Below are positions 53,237 to 62,082 of a stretch of 64,000 nt of DNA, in pieces (the stretch's first letter is position 1; the number at the start of each line of letters is the position of its first letter). The notes under the pieces were generated by a model. It was not told the origin of the DNA and made no database searches. It was given only the letters and a program-made list of their open reading frames with translations. The stretch is from Marixanthomonas sp963974425 (GTDB lineage Bacteria > Bacteroidota > Bacteroidia > Flavobacteriales > Flavobacteriaceae): assembly GCF_963974425.1 (NCBI RefSeq), contig NZ_CAXBCK010000014.1, positions 13,258 to 77,257 on the forward strand, in the 5' to 3' direction. Both the position numbers and the translations under genes were made by a program.

Positions 53237-54028
53237 TTAGTTTCGATTTGAGACCAAAAACCAAGGGTTTAATAGATTCTCCTTGTTGTATTGTAAAGGT
53301 TTGTTAGTAGAGAGAACATTTACTGTTATACCAACTGCCTTACAAATTGCTTGACCCGCAGCTGTATCCCATTCCATCGTAGGAGCATAGCGAGGATATA
53401 AATCTGCTTTTCCTTCTGCCACCAAACAGAATTTAAGGGAGCTTCCTTTTGAAACAATTTCCACCTCTTCGTTTTCTGAAATGGTATCTATAAACTTTTG
53501 TGTTTCTTCATTTAAGTGTGAGCGGCTTCCTACAATTCGTGCTTTGTCTTTGTTTTTTATGGGTGCTATCTCTGAAGCATTTTTATAAATTTCACTTAAA
53601 GCTGTATCATGGTTTTCTAGTTGAGCTTTAAAAGCTTTTTTGCTATCAATTTCAGCAAAATACAGTGTTTTTGAATCTGGTATATAAATTACCCCCATAA
53701 TTGGCTCACCGTTATTAATCAAAGCAACATTTACAGTAAACTCACCATTTCTTTTTATAAACTCTTTTGTACCATCTAGAGGGTCCACAATCCAACATTG
53801 CTTCCATTGTTTGCGTTCAGAAAAGTCAATTTGCTTGTTTTCTTCACTAATTATTGGAATATCGGTTTGTTTTAAATAGGAAATTATTATATCATTTGCA
53901 CGTTTATCTGCAATAGTTAGCGGTGATTCATCTTCTTTGGTTTCTATTTTGAAGTCTGACGCGTACACCTTCATTATTTCTTTTCCAGCTTCTACTGAAG
54001 CTTGGATGGCAATATTCAATAAATCCAT
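53237..54028 (-). CDS. cysQ: 3'(2'),5'-bisphosphate nucleotidase CysQ
   Basis: A 263-residue Mg-dependent phosphatase of the inositol-monophosphatase fold, removing the 3'-phosphate of PAP. Metal-binding segments are EDESPLTIADK, ISEENK and IVDPLDGTKEFI, with MEWDTAAGQAI near the C-terminus. PAP is released when PAPS donates sulfate, so this placement supports PAPS use nearby. It lies 31 bases after the Wzz-like gene and 10 bases before DUF2061. Confidence 0.92.
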   Translation of the reverse strand: MDLLNIAIQASVEAGKEIMKVYASDFKIETKEDESPLTIADKRANDIIISYLKQTDIPIISEENKQIDFSERKQWKQCWIVDPLDGTKEFIKRNGEFTVNVALINNGEPIMGVIYIPDSKTLYFAEIDSKKAFKAQLENHDTALSEIYKNASEIAPIKNKDKARIVGSRSHLNEETQKFIDTISENEEVEIVSKGSSLKFCLVAEGKADLYPRYAPTMEWDTAAGQAICKAVGITVNVLSTNKPLQYNKENLLNPWFLVSNRN

Positions 54029-54059
54029 GGTACTATTTTTAGATTAAACTAATCAAAAT

Positions 54060-55163
54060 TTAATTAGAAATTTTACTTTTAAGGAAAGGGTAAAAGTACC
54101 TGAACAAAACAATAAATGCGCCAATAATAAATCCGACAATCAAAAACTGCAATACAATCAACACTTTTTTAGGTGCAGAGGGTTTCAGCGGTACAGTAGC
54201 AGGTTTTAAAACTGTAAATACTGGTGTATCTTTTTTAACCGTTAACTTCGCACTTTCTTGTTCGCCAGCCAATTGAGAATATACCTCTGAGGATAAACTA
54301 TATTCAGTTTGTAATTGCTCTAACCTATTTTGAGCTATATTACTGATAACATTTACATTCCTGTCTTTATATCGTGCTAAGGCTGCTCTCTTATCAAAAT
54401 AGTCCTTTTCAACTTCACTAAACCGTTTATTTATGTATTTTAATTCCTGTTGGGATTTTTGAATGTTATACTCTATAATGAATTTTTGAAGGAGTGCCTG
54501 TATATTATTTACTAATTTTGCAGAGGCCTTGGCCTCTGGAAGAGTGCCTTGTATCTCTATATAGCCATCAGCATCATTAATATTTACTGAGAACTTTGAA
54601 TATAAATAATCTAACTGCTCTTGTTCTTTATTAGTTAGATAAAAAAGAGATGTATCTCTTTTTTGTGTTCCCTCCTCAACTTCTGAAGATGAAAAAGCAC
54701 CCATAACTTTACCTGGAAGTCCTATTGTATATCCTTTAATAGTGTTAAGAAAACTAGTCTCCTTAACGTTTTCAAGATAGTACGATATGGAAACAGTGCT
54801 ATCTTGTCCCTTAGCCGGTATTCTTGAGGCTAAAAGTTCTTTTTTAAACGGGGTACTCTCAACAATCAATGGATATTGGGTTGGTAAGACGACATTACCT
54901 CCAGATTCACCACCTACATTCACTCCAACTAAGGATGCTAAACCGCTTAATTTTTTACCCAAACCTTTATCAGAAGATATTTGAGGTATAAACGATGATG
55001 ATGAAGTATATTCTTTTGTGGATAATACTGCAATTATAACCCCCAAAACAAAAAATATCAAAGTTATCTTTATAATGAATCTTCTAGACCGATTTAAAAT
55101 TTTTAGAATTTCAAGCGTATCAATTTGAAATACTGATTTTTCAGATGTTTTCTCGTTTTCCAT
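54060..55163 (-). CDS. Wzz-like chain-length determinant protein
   Basis: A 367-residue inner-membrane protein with membrane segments near 33-50 and 335-358. Between them lies a periplasmic helical region (KSQQELKYINKRFSEVEKDYFDKRAALARY is read in pieces across 235-265), and a Pro-rich LKPATVPLKPSAPKK precedes the second segment. It controls polymer length together with the exporter. The C-terminal tyrosine-kinase domain of larger relatives is absent, so a separate kinase, if any, is outside the window. It follows the exporter gene by 1 base. Confidence 0.86.
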   Translation of the reverse strand: MENEKTSEKSVFQIDTLEILKILNRSRRFIIKITLIFFVLGVIIAVLSTKEYTSSSSFIPQISSDKGLGKKLSGLASLVGVNVGGESGGNVVLPTQYPLIVESTPFKKELLASRIPAKGQDSTVSISYYLENVKETSFLNTIKGYTIGLPGKVMGAFSSSEVEEGTQKRDTSLFYLTNKEQEQLDYLYSKFSVNINDADGYIEIQGTLPEAKASAKLVNNIQALLQKFIIEYNIQKSQQELKYINKRFSEVEKDYFDKRAALARYKDRNVNVISNIAQNRLEQLQTEYSLSSEVYSQLAGEQESAKLTVKKDTPVFTVLKPATVPLKPSAPKKVLIVLQFLIVGFIIGAFIVLFRYFYPFLKSKISN

Positions 55164-55164
55164 A

Positions 55165-57618
55165 TTACTGAAGTAATCTATCGATTAAAAGTCCTAGAGT
55201 TGTAAGACCAGTACTTATTCCTACCACTTCTTGTGCAGACAACTTGTTTCTATTTTCTGGCTTAGCTGGCACCAAAATAACGGCACCTGGTTCTAACCTA
55301 GGGTAACTCCTGAAAAATAAAAAATGTGATGTGGAAGCAATATCGCCATTGGCATACACTACGTACGTTTTTCCTTTTTTGGCATCTGATGCAAAGCCTC
55401 CAGATTTACTAATATAATCTTTTAAGGTCATCCCTTTTTCATAGCGAACCAAAGAAGGCACTAAAACCTCACCTTGAACTTTTACAGTTTGTCTTGTCGA
55501 TGGAATAATTAACCTATCGCCACTTTTCAGTACTAAGTTATGTTTAGAGTCATTATCCTTGATTATTTTTTGTAGATCGATTCCCACCCTAAACTCTTTT
55601 CTGTTTTTAAGCGTTTCTATTTCAGTGCTTGTAGAGTCTTGCTTTCCTGTAATATTTTCTTTTTCTACTAAACCTTCAAAGGTTTCTTTTTGAGTTTCTT
55701 CTTTGAAAAAAGGATTTTTCCGTACTAAAGTGGCTCCTTCAATAAAAGCATATTGTGTAATACCGCCAGCTTGTTGCAGCAGGTCAGATATTTTTTCATT
55801 TTTGTTTTCAATAGTATAATTTCCTGGATAATTAGCTTCCCCCTCAACCGCTACTCTTATTTGTTCAGAGTAACCTTTTAAATACCGGACGGAAACCCGA
55901 TCATTAGGTTGTAATACAAAGTTAGAACCGTCATCTAGTGTTAATTCTCCATTTGCTGAAACTTTAAAATTTTCGCTTAATGTTTCATAAGAATCGTCAT
56001 TTACTCGTCTATAAATATCTATTTTATTTTCGTTCGCACCATCCGTAAAACCATCACCTAACAAGACGAGATCCTCTACTGTCATATTTTCCACGTAGGG
56101 TATTGTTATTGGAGAATTAACTGCTCCGTCTATGGTTAAAGTATAATTTTCAGATAAATTATATTTGTTAAAAATCTGAACCTTATCATCCGGTTTCAAC
56201 GTAATAGATTTATTGCCTTTTAGCATATCTGAAACCGAAAAAGGAGTTACTATTTCGGTTACACCGTCCTCTGTGCTAAAAAGCAAGCCTCTGTCTAAGA
56301 AAGCCCTTTCAGTGACACCAGCGGCTTTTTGAATTAAATCATTTACGGTTAATCCATCTGTAAACTCATAACTCCCCGGACGATATACTGCTCCCTCAAT
56401 ACGTATCCTGTTTTCAAATTTATCAATTATTTGATTCACAGTAAGAACATCACCATCTTGTAATGGAGTCTCACTTTCTTTATCAACCAATATTTCTTTT
56501 ACTACTTTGCGGTCGCCTTCTATCCTTTCTAAAACAACTCGATCTTTATAGGCATTAGAAGTAAAACCACCTGTAAATTCTAACAAATCATTTAAGGTTT
56601 CCCCTGGTTTTAGCTCATAGGCACCAGTACGCTTAACGCTTCCGTTTATGTTTACCCTTGAAACATAAGGAGAGATAATAATAACGTCTTGATCTTTTAA
56701 GGTTTTATTCCCTTCTTGAGAACCGTTAACCAAATAATCATACACATCAAAATAAGTAACTTCATCGCCATTTCGCACTAATTTAATTTCTCTAAACGTA
56801 CCTTGTTTTGTTGGGCCACCAGATGCATAAAGCGCATTTAAAACTGTAGACAATCCACTTAAGGAGTATGTACCTGGAACTTTTACTTCTCCAATTATAT
56901 TCACCTGAACTGTACGAACATTTACCAAAGAGATGTTAAAGAAAACCTTATACGGACTGTTTTCTGCCGCTCCAATCCCTGAATAAATTCTTTTTAATTT
57001 GCTCTTAACTTTACCAGAGGCTTCTTTCATAGAAAGCCCGCTTACATACACTGGACCTATACTAGGTATGCGTATAGCACCTTCCCTATCAACCTCTGTA
57101 CTATAATTACTCTCAGCAGCCCCCCAAAGATTGATAGAAATCTCATCCCCAGGGCCCAATTCATAATTAGATGGAGTAGCCAAATTCATATTAGGTGTAA
57201 AAGATATATTTTGGTTATTGAAAAAATCATAACCAAAGAGTGGATCCTTAGTTACTTCTTCATTCATTTCTTTACCAGAAAAACCTATTTTCTCCTCACT
57301 TTTGTCAATCGTAAGAGACGTATCTATTTGCTCACCCTTCAATTGGTTACTAGAAGTTCCCATTTGGTTTAGCCTTCGCTCCAATTCGGCAATTTTAGTT
57401 GACGAAACTCCTTTTGTAGCAGCTATTGCCTTTAACTGCTCCATGGTATACCCTTGTGATTGTGCCTTTTCCCAATAGGTTTTTATTTGTTCATCAGAAA
57501 GGTTTTCTATGTCAGTAGATAGTATGGAAGAAGGGATATCCTGCGCTTTTAAACTGAATGTTATCAAACTAAAAGACAGAAATAAATAAAAGGTGGTTTG
57601 TTTTATATTAAAATTCAT
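55165..57618 (-). CDS. Polysaccharide export protein, Wza-like with multiple SLBB domains
   Basis: An 817-residue outer-membrane exporter starting at the ATG at 57618. The signal peptide ends SLKAQ with no lipobox. The Poly_export domain reads NYELGPGDEISINLWG, followed by a series of at least five SLBB repeats (patterns such as VNIIGEVKVPGTYSLSG, VNGSVKRTGAYELKPGETL, IEGAVYRPGSYEF). E. coli Wza is about half this length, but long SLBB proteins are normal in flavobacteria. It heads the minus-strand arm with Wzz-like, cysQ and cys genes. Confidence 0.88.
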   Translation of the reverse strand: MNFNIKQTTFYLFLSFSLITFSLKAQDIPSSILSTDIENLSDEQIKTYWEKAQSQGYTMEQLKAIAATKGVSSTKIAELERRLNQMGTSSNQLKGEQIDTSLTIDKSEEKIGFSGKEMNEEVTKDPLFGYDFFNNQNISFTPNMNLATPSNYELGPGDEISINLWGAAESNYSTEVDREGAIRIPSIGPVYVSGLSMKEASGKVKSKLKRIYSGIGAAENSPYKVFFNISLVNVRTVQVNIIGEVKVPGTYSLSGLSTVLNALYASGGPTKQGTFREIKLVRNGDEVTYFDVYDYLVNGSQEGNKTLKDQDVIIISPYVSRVNINGSVKRTGAYELKPGETLNDLLEFTGGFTSNAYKDRVVLERIEGDRKVVKEILVDKESETPLQDGDVLTVNQIIDKFENRIRIEGAVYRPGSYEFTDGLTVNDLIQKAAGVTERAFLDRGLLFSTEDGVTEIVTPFSVSDMLKGNKSITLKPDDKVQIFNKYNLSENYTLTIDGAVNSPITIPYVENMTVEDLVLLGDGFTDGANENKIDIYRRVNDDSYETLSENFKVSANGELTLDDGSNFVLQPNDRVSVRYLKGYSEQIRVAVEGEANYPGNYTIENKNEKISDLLQQAGGITQYAFIEGATLVRKNPFFKEETQKETFEGLVEKENITGKQDSTSTEIETLKNRKEFRVGIDLQKIIKDNDSKHNLVLKSGDRLIIPSTRQTVKVQGEVLVPSLVRYEKGMTLKDYISKSGGFASDAKKGKTYVVYANGDIASTSHFLFFRSYPRLEPGAVILVPAKPENRNKLSAQEVVGISTGLTTLGLLIDRLLQ

Positions 57619-57669
57619 TTTTATTGAATTGTAATGAAAATTCACTAAATAAGTTGTTTTATTAACGCG

Positions 57670-57677
57670 CAAAGATA
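57670..57677 (-). promoter_or_regulatory. -7 element (TATCTTTG) of the export/sulfate-activation operon
   Basis: It matches TAnnTTTG on the minus strand, 52 bases before the ATG at 57618. The upstream extension of the coding frame to 57681 would begin before this element, which supports the ATG at 57618 as the start. No clear -33 TTG. Confidence 0.5.
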
Positions 57678-57785
57678 ACAATTCTTTAAAGAGATTATTG
57701 CTTTTCTCCTTTTAAATAAAAGTTGTTGTACAGTATATTTTGGATTATTTTCAACGTTAAAAAAAGGCTAAACTCCTCGTAAGTA

Positions 57786-57816
57786 TTGGTTTCGACTACC
57801 TGACTGCTTAAATTTG
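57786..57816 (+). promoter_or_regulatory. dps promoter
   Basis: TTG (57786-57788), a 20-base spacer and TAAATTTG (57809-57816) match the vegetative consensus. The start codon is 23 bases further on. Confidence 0.72.
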
Positions 57817-57838
57817 TATAAAACTAAAAGAAAATACC

Positions 57839-58330
57839 ATGAGCTACTTAAACTTAGATAAGGAAAAAACAACCACTACTGCAAAAGAACTAAACATACT
57901 ATTAGCAGACTACCATCTATACTACCAAAAGCTTCGCAATTTTCATTGGAACATTGTTGGAAAAAACTTTTTTGATCTTCATGAAAAATTTGAAGAAATG
58001 TACGACGATGCCAAATTAAAAGTAGATGAAATTGCAGAACGAATTTTAACGTTGCGATTCCAACCAGTTAGTAACTATACCGATTATCTTGAAATGTCAA
58101 ATTTAAAAGAATCACCCTCTCGTACTGAAGATTCAAAAATGGTGAAAATCCTGTTAGATGATCATGGAAAAATACTAAATCAAATGCGAAACGTGATTGA
58201 TAAGGCTGATAAAGCTGGTGACGAAGGGACTATTGATTTAATTGGTGGTTATATTGCCGATATTGAAAAAATTAGTTGGATGTTAGACGCTTGGTCTATG
58301 AAATCTAGTGATACACACCCTGAAGCATAA
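57839..58330 (+). CDS. dps: Dps family DNA-protection/ferritin-like protein
   Basis: A 163-residue four-helix ferritin-like protein that stores iron and protects DNA from peroxide. The inter-subunit ferroxidase residues lie in NFHWNIVGKNFFDLHEKFEEMYDD and KVDEIAERI (His, Asp, Glu all present). The N-terminus is short and has few Lys residues, so DNA binding is uncertain. It stands alone, with its own promoter and a terminator. Confidence 0.92.
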   Translation: MSYLNLDKEKTTTTAKELNILLADYHLYYQKLRNFHWNIVGKNFFDLHEKFEEMYDDAKLKVDEIAERILTLRFQPVSNYTDYLEMSNLKESPSRTEDSKMVKILLDDHGKILNQMRNVIDKADKAGDEGTIDLIGGYIADIEKISWMLDAWSMKSSDTHPEA

Positions 58331-58354
58331 TTAATTGTATCCAAAATTTTTATT

Positions 58355-58377
58355 AAGCCCGCTTATGCGGGCTTTTT
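58355..58377. terminator. Terminator between dps and the barrel gene
   Basis: AAGCCCGC and GCGGGCTT form a perfect 8-bp stem around TTAT, followed by five Ts on the plus strand. The minus side has fewer Ts, so it mainly serves dps. Confidence 0.85.
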
Positions 58378-58389
58378 GTTTTTAGAAGC

Positions 58390-61300
58390 CTAATAGCTTA
58401 TATCTAAGCCAAAAGACAAGCGAGTGCCTTCTTCTCCTTTAAATGCCGTAAAACTTCCCACTATGGCATTAGTCCATAAAACGTCAAATCCACCTCCGTA
58501 GGCATCGTACCATTTTTCTGAAGTATCTCTTTTTACCCAAACACGACCTATATTGTACCCTCCACGTATTCTAACCGTTACAGGGAATAAAGCTGTTTTT
58601 ATGGGTTGGAACGTATATAATAAATCTCCTTTTCCCAACAGACTATTGAAGCCTTTAAACCTTCCTTCCCGATAACCTCTCAATCCCATTTGGGCACCTA
58701 GCGTGGCCGTTTGGTAAAATTCAGGCCTATCTCCTACTTGCAAATGTGTAGAAGCCCCAGTCTCCAAAACAAGCCTGTTATTACTTACTAGTGAATTATA
58801 AAACAAAACGGAAGACTTCAAAAAGCCAGTAATATCATTGGATTTTAAATTATCAATCCCTCCTACTGTGGCAGAAAAAAACATTCCTTTACTAGGGAAG
58901 TAATCTGCATCGTAATTTCTATAGCTATAAGTAATTTCAGGGACAGCAAAATAAGACCGCAATGTATATTCTTCTGGTGCTGCATCTAACAAGAAATTAC
59001 TTTCATTATTAATTAGCTTTAGTGTATTTAGATTCAGTTTTAACTGAAAAAAACTTCCGTAATCTGTTTCTTTTTCAAGTGCCAGCCCACCGTGAATTCG
59101 TTCCATTTGAATACGATTATAACTTAGCCCTAAATCATCTTCAGGATTGATTGTTTCATTTCCGAAGCCAAAAAAGTTTTCAGTATAATCTAAAGAGGTA
59201 TACCTACCATCTATCACAAAATTAAAATCGTTAACTACCGCCGCAAACCCTTTTAAAAAGTCAATATCAAATCCTGTGGTTTGAAAATTATAATCAAGTG
59301 AAATATTGGTTCTTTTACTGTACGGATTTTTTATAAAATTGAGCTTATCATTTGTATAAGAAGCCTTTAAAGAAACCCCTGTATCGTTATTATACAGTGT
59401 TTCCAAGCTAATGGTACTGGCAGAAGATTTCTTCTTTGTGTAATCATAACTATTGGCTTCATAAATATTAGTAGTTTTAAAACGGGCTCCACCTTTATTT
59501 TTTATTTCTACCTCATCATCTTTATTATCATACACTACAATTTTTTTTCCTTCTGAAATGTTATAAATATCATCATCTTGCCCTCCTATTAATCGTATTA
59601 AAATTTCTTTTTCTACTACACCGTTTACTTCAAAAACATCATCATCGTCCAATCCATACAACCAAATCTCTTTCGTTTCTTCTGAATTAAAAACTCTATC
59701 AAATAATACATCGCCTTTTTCCCCATCCTTTATTCTATAGGCAATTATTTGAGTTTTTCCGTTAGGCTGACGGTTTATAACAAAATGATCATCTTTATCG
59801 GTCCCCGTCAACATTTGAAACTTTATAAACTCTTGGTAATAACGTTCTACGATATGTACAAGATTTTCTTTTCTTTTTAGAAATGATTTTTTTATCTCGT
59901 TACTGGTCGTGTCTTGTACTTCCGAGGGAAGGTCCTTAAAAGCGTTATCTAAAATTTCTTCGTCAATTGCTAGTTGCATTTTTTTGGCTTCTTCCATCCA
60001 AACAGATTTATCACTTCGTTTAACAAGGGCACGGTCTAATTTTGAGCCTGCCTTATTAAACCACGCAACATCCTTTATATCTTCGTTATAAATACCGAAT
60101 TGATTTACTGAACCAGATAACTTTCTAAGTAAGTTTAAAAAGCTACCGTCAAAATTGGCAAATACCTGATCTCGATCCCGTGGAATTGGTATAAACTGCA
60201 ACTTCCCGTCGTCATCTTCAAACTCTGACCAACGCCATTGATCACTGTGTCTGTCCCAATCGCCTATCAACATATCAAAAATACGTGCTCGAATATACGT
60301 CGCTTCGTCTAAGGTATGGTCCTCGTCTTCTCTAAGTTTTTCCAATAAGTCGTCTGTGCTCTCTACATTATCTGGATATCCAAAACTTTTACGGTTTTCA
60401 TACTCTTCCGCAGGACGTTCTACAATCATATACAATTGATTAGCGTAGTCTTCATTATATTTTCCTAAACGCTGCTGCTTAGGCACATAATACAATTCTG
60501 GCGTGGTGTAATATACACCCGCTGCTTTGGCCAGTTTTGGAATTGCAAATGCCCCATAGGGATGTGCTGCTGTGTAAAAATCTAGAATTAAATCCTCAGG
60601 TACCGTGTTGCTGAAATATTTCTCAGCGTCAATTCCATTAAAGGTTGTTGTTTCCAACAGTTGAACAGCGCTCTTTTTAAGGGCACGCATATTGTATTCT
60701 TTACCATCTTTTGTCACTATTCGCAATGAGCGTGTTTGATGTCCACCTCCTGGTCTTACCACTTCCAATCCTCCATACAACGTATCTAGCAAAGCAGTTG
60801 GTGCTGTAACTTTTGTTCCATAAACATTGCGATAATGTTGTCCCCAAAAGGACTTGAAGTAATCAGATTTTTCTACTTTTTCAATATCGTAAACGGAAGC
60901 GGTATACGTTTGCGGATATTCTTTTGGAAACGATTCGGTTTTTGGCTCTTCAATTGGTTGGAAAATTTTTCTTCTGAATAATAGATATGATGCGTCTTTT
61001 TTTTCTTCCGAAGCATAAAAAGAGACCCAAATACTTCCTTTATCTGTTATTTCAACTGAAGCGAAGCCTTGCTTTCCGTATGAAAAGATACCATTGTCAC
61101 TTAACGAAACTGGTTTAGCACTAGATGCAGCTCCACTAACCAACTGTTTAAAATTTCCATCTTCGATATACTGAAGGTTTTCCTCGTGCCCTGAAACTAT
61201 TAGAATGCGATGGTCGGGTTTATTCAGTAAGATTTCAAGTTCCTTCATAAGCTCACTATATCGATAGTTAAAGCGGTTTTGCTTAGACACACCACCTTGT

Positions 61301-62061
61301 GAACGAATTTCGGTAATGAGTGTTCCTACACCTGGAAAAGGAATATTCCCCTGCAACGGGAAAATATGGTCCCGAAATGAAAAGCGTCCTCCATGAAAAC
61401 CATTTGTGAACATAGGATGGTGCATCGCAAAAATTATTATTTTATTGGCACTTTTCTTTATTTCACCTGCAATTTCTAAAAGAAGTTTTTCGCGCGTTTT
61501 AATCTGGCATTTGTCATTCATATTGGGGTTCTTGTCCCAATCTTCAATAAACCATTGGCTATCTACCGCTATTAATTGTATGTTTTCTGAAAGCTCAATG
61601 CTCTCTAGAGGGCAACCATTATTTGGTGTTAAGATATCGCCATCTTCAAAATTTTCTTTTAAGTAATCTTCAATGGTTTCCAGCCCTTTGGTTTTATTGA
61701 AATCCCATTCGTAATTTCCTGGTAAAAAATAAGGGGTAGTCCCAGTAGTTTTTGCTACTCGAATTTGAGGATCAAGTTGCTTTTTAAGTTTTTCTTCCTC
61801 ACCGTCTTCAGCATCTATATTGTCCCCCACAAAAAGAACACTTTTTTCTTCGGAAGCATTCTTTGCAATTATTCTACTTAAAACAGACAAAGTTGTTTCA
61901 CTATTTTTAGCAGCATTTCCTGTTATATAGATAGTATTTACAACCTCTTCTTGATTAAAAGTATCATCAATTGTTCTATCTAATCGTGTTTGTAGTTTTG
62001 ATGTCGCACAAGAAGCTAGAAGCAGAAAAGAAAATATTAAGTAAAATGGGGATAATTTCAT
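58390..62061 (-). CDS. Large outer-membrane protein: degenerate metallophosphatase domain plus Omp85/BamA-like barrel
   Basis: A 1223-residue lipoprotein-type precursor with lipobox LLASC (Cys18). Residues about 43-330 align with calcineurin-like metallophosphatases, but several metal ligands are replaced: TGNA at 47-50 where the family has GDAG, GNYE at 115-118 for GNHE, and GHEEN at 291-295 for GHEHN. GDN (79-81) and HHP (214-216) remain. A middle domain carries RIFDMLIGDWDRHSDQWRW and PRDRDQVFANFDG. The last ~400 residues are a barrel with GLRGYREGRF, ending in Tyr. It lies 21 bases downstream of a paralogue. Function is unknown. Confidence 0.8.
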   Translation of the reverse strand: MKLSPFYLIFSFLLLASCATSKLQTRLDRTIDDTFNQEEVVNTIYITGNAAKNSETTLSVLSRIIAKNASEEKSVLFVGDNIDAEDGEEEKLKKQLDPQIRVAKTTGTTPYFLPGNYEWDFNKTKGLETIEDYLKENFEDGDILTPNNGCPLESIELSENIQLIAVDSQWFIEDWDKNPNMNDKCQIKTREKLLLEIAGEIKKSANKIIIFAMHHPMFTNGFHGGRFSFRDHIFPLQGNIPFPGVGTLITEIRSQGGVSKQNRFNYRYSELMKELEILLNKPDHRILIVSGHEENLQYIEDGNFKQLVSGAASSAKPVSLSDNGIFSYGKQGFASVEITDKGSIWVSFYASEEKKDASYLLFRRKIFQPIEEPKTESFPKEYPQTYTASVYDIEKVEKSDYFKSFWGQHYRNVYGTKVTAPTALLDTLYGGLEVVRPGGGHQTRSLRIVTKDGKEYNMRALKKSAVQLLETTTFNGIDAEKYFSNTVPEDLILDFYTAAHPYGAFAIPKLAKAAGVYYTTPELYYVPKQQRLGKYNEDYANQLYMIVERPAEEYENRKSFGYPDNVESTDDLLEKLREDEDHTLDEATYIRARIFDMLIGDWDRHSDQWRWSEFEDDDGKLQFIPIPRDRDQVFANFDGSFLNLLRKLSGSVNQFGIYNEDIKDVAWFNKAGSKLDRALVKRSDKSVWMEEAKKMQLAIDEEILDNAFKDLPSEVQDTTSNEIKKSFLKRKENLVHIVERYYQEFIKFQMLTGTDKDDHFVINRQPNGKTQIIAYRIKDGEKGDVLFDRVFNSEETKEIWLYGLDDDDVFEVNGVVEKEILIRLIGGQDDDIYNISEGKKIVVYDNKDDEVEIKNKGGARFKTTNIYEANSYDYTKKKSSASTISLETLYNNDTGVSLKASYTNDKLNFIKNPYSKRTNISLDYNFQTTGFDIDFLKGFAAVVNDFNFVIDGRYTSLDYTENFFGFGNETINPEDDLGLSYNRIQMERIHGGLALEKETDYGSFFQLKLNLNTLKLINNESNFLLDAAPEEYTLRSYFAVPEITYSYRNYDADYFPSKGMFFSATVGGIDNLKSNDITGFLKSSVLFYNSLVSNNRLVLETGASTHLQVGDRPEFYQTATLGAQMGLRGYREGRFKGFNSLLGKGDLLYTFQPIKTALFPVTVRIRGGYNIGRVWVKRDTSEKWYDAYGGGFDVLWTNAIVGSFTAFKGEEGTRLSFGLDISY

Positions 62062-62082
62062 ACAATATGTTATCAGGGTTTC

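Noticed and set aside
57618..57681. Extended exporter start at 57681
   Set aside because: A -7 element at 57670-57677 lies inside the extension, and the signal peptide begins at the ATG at 57618.
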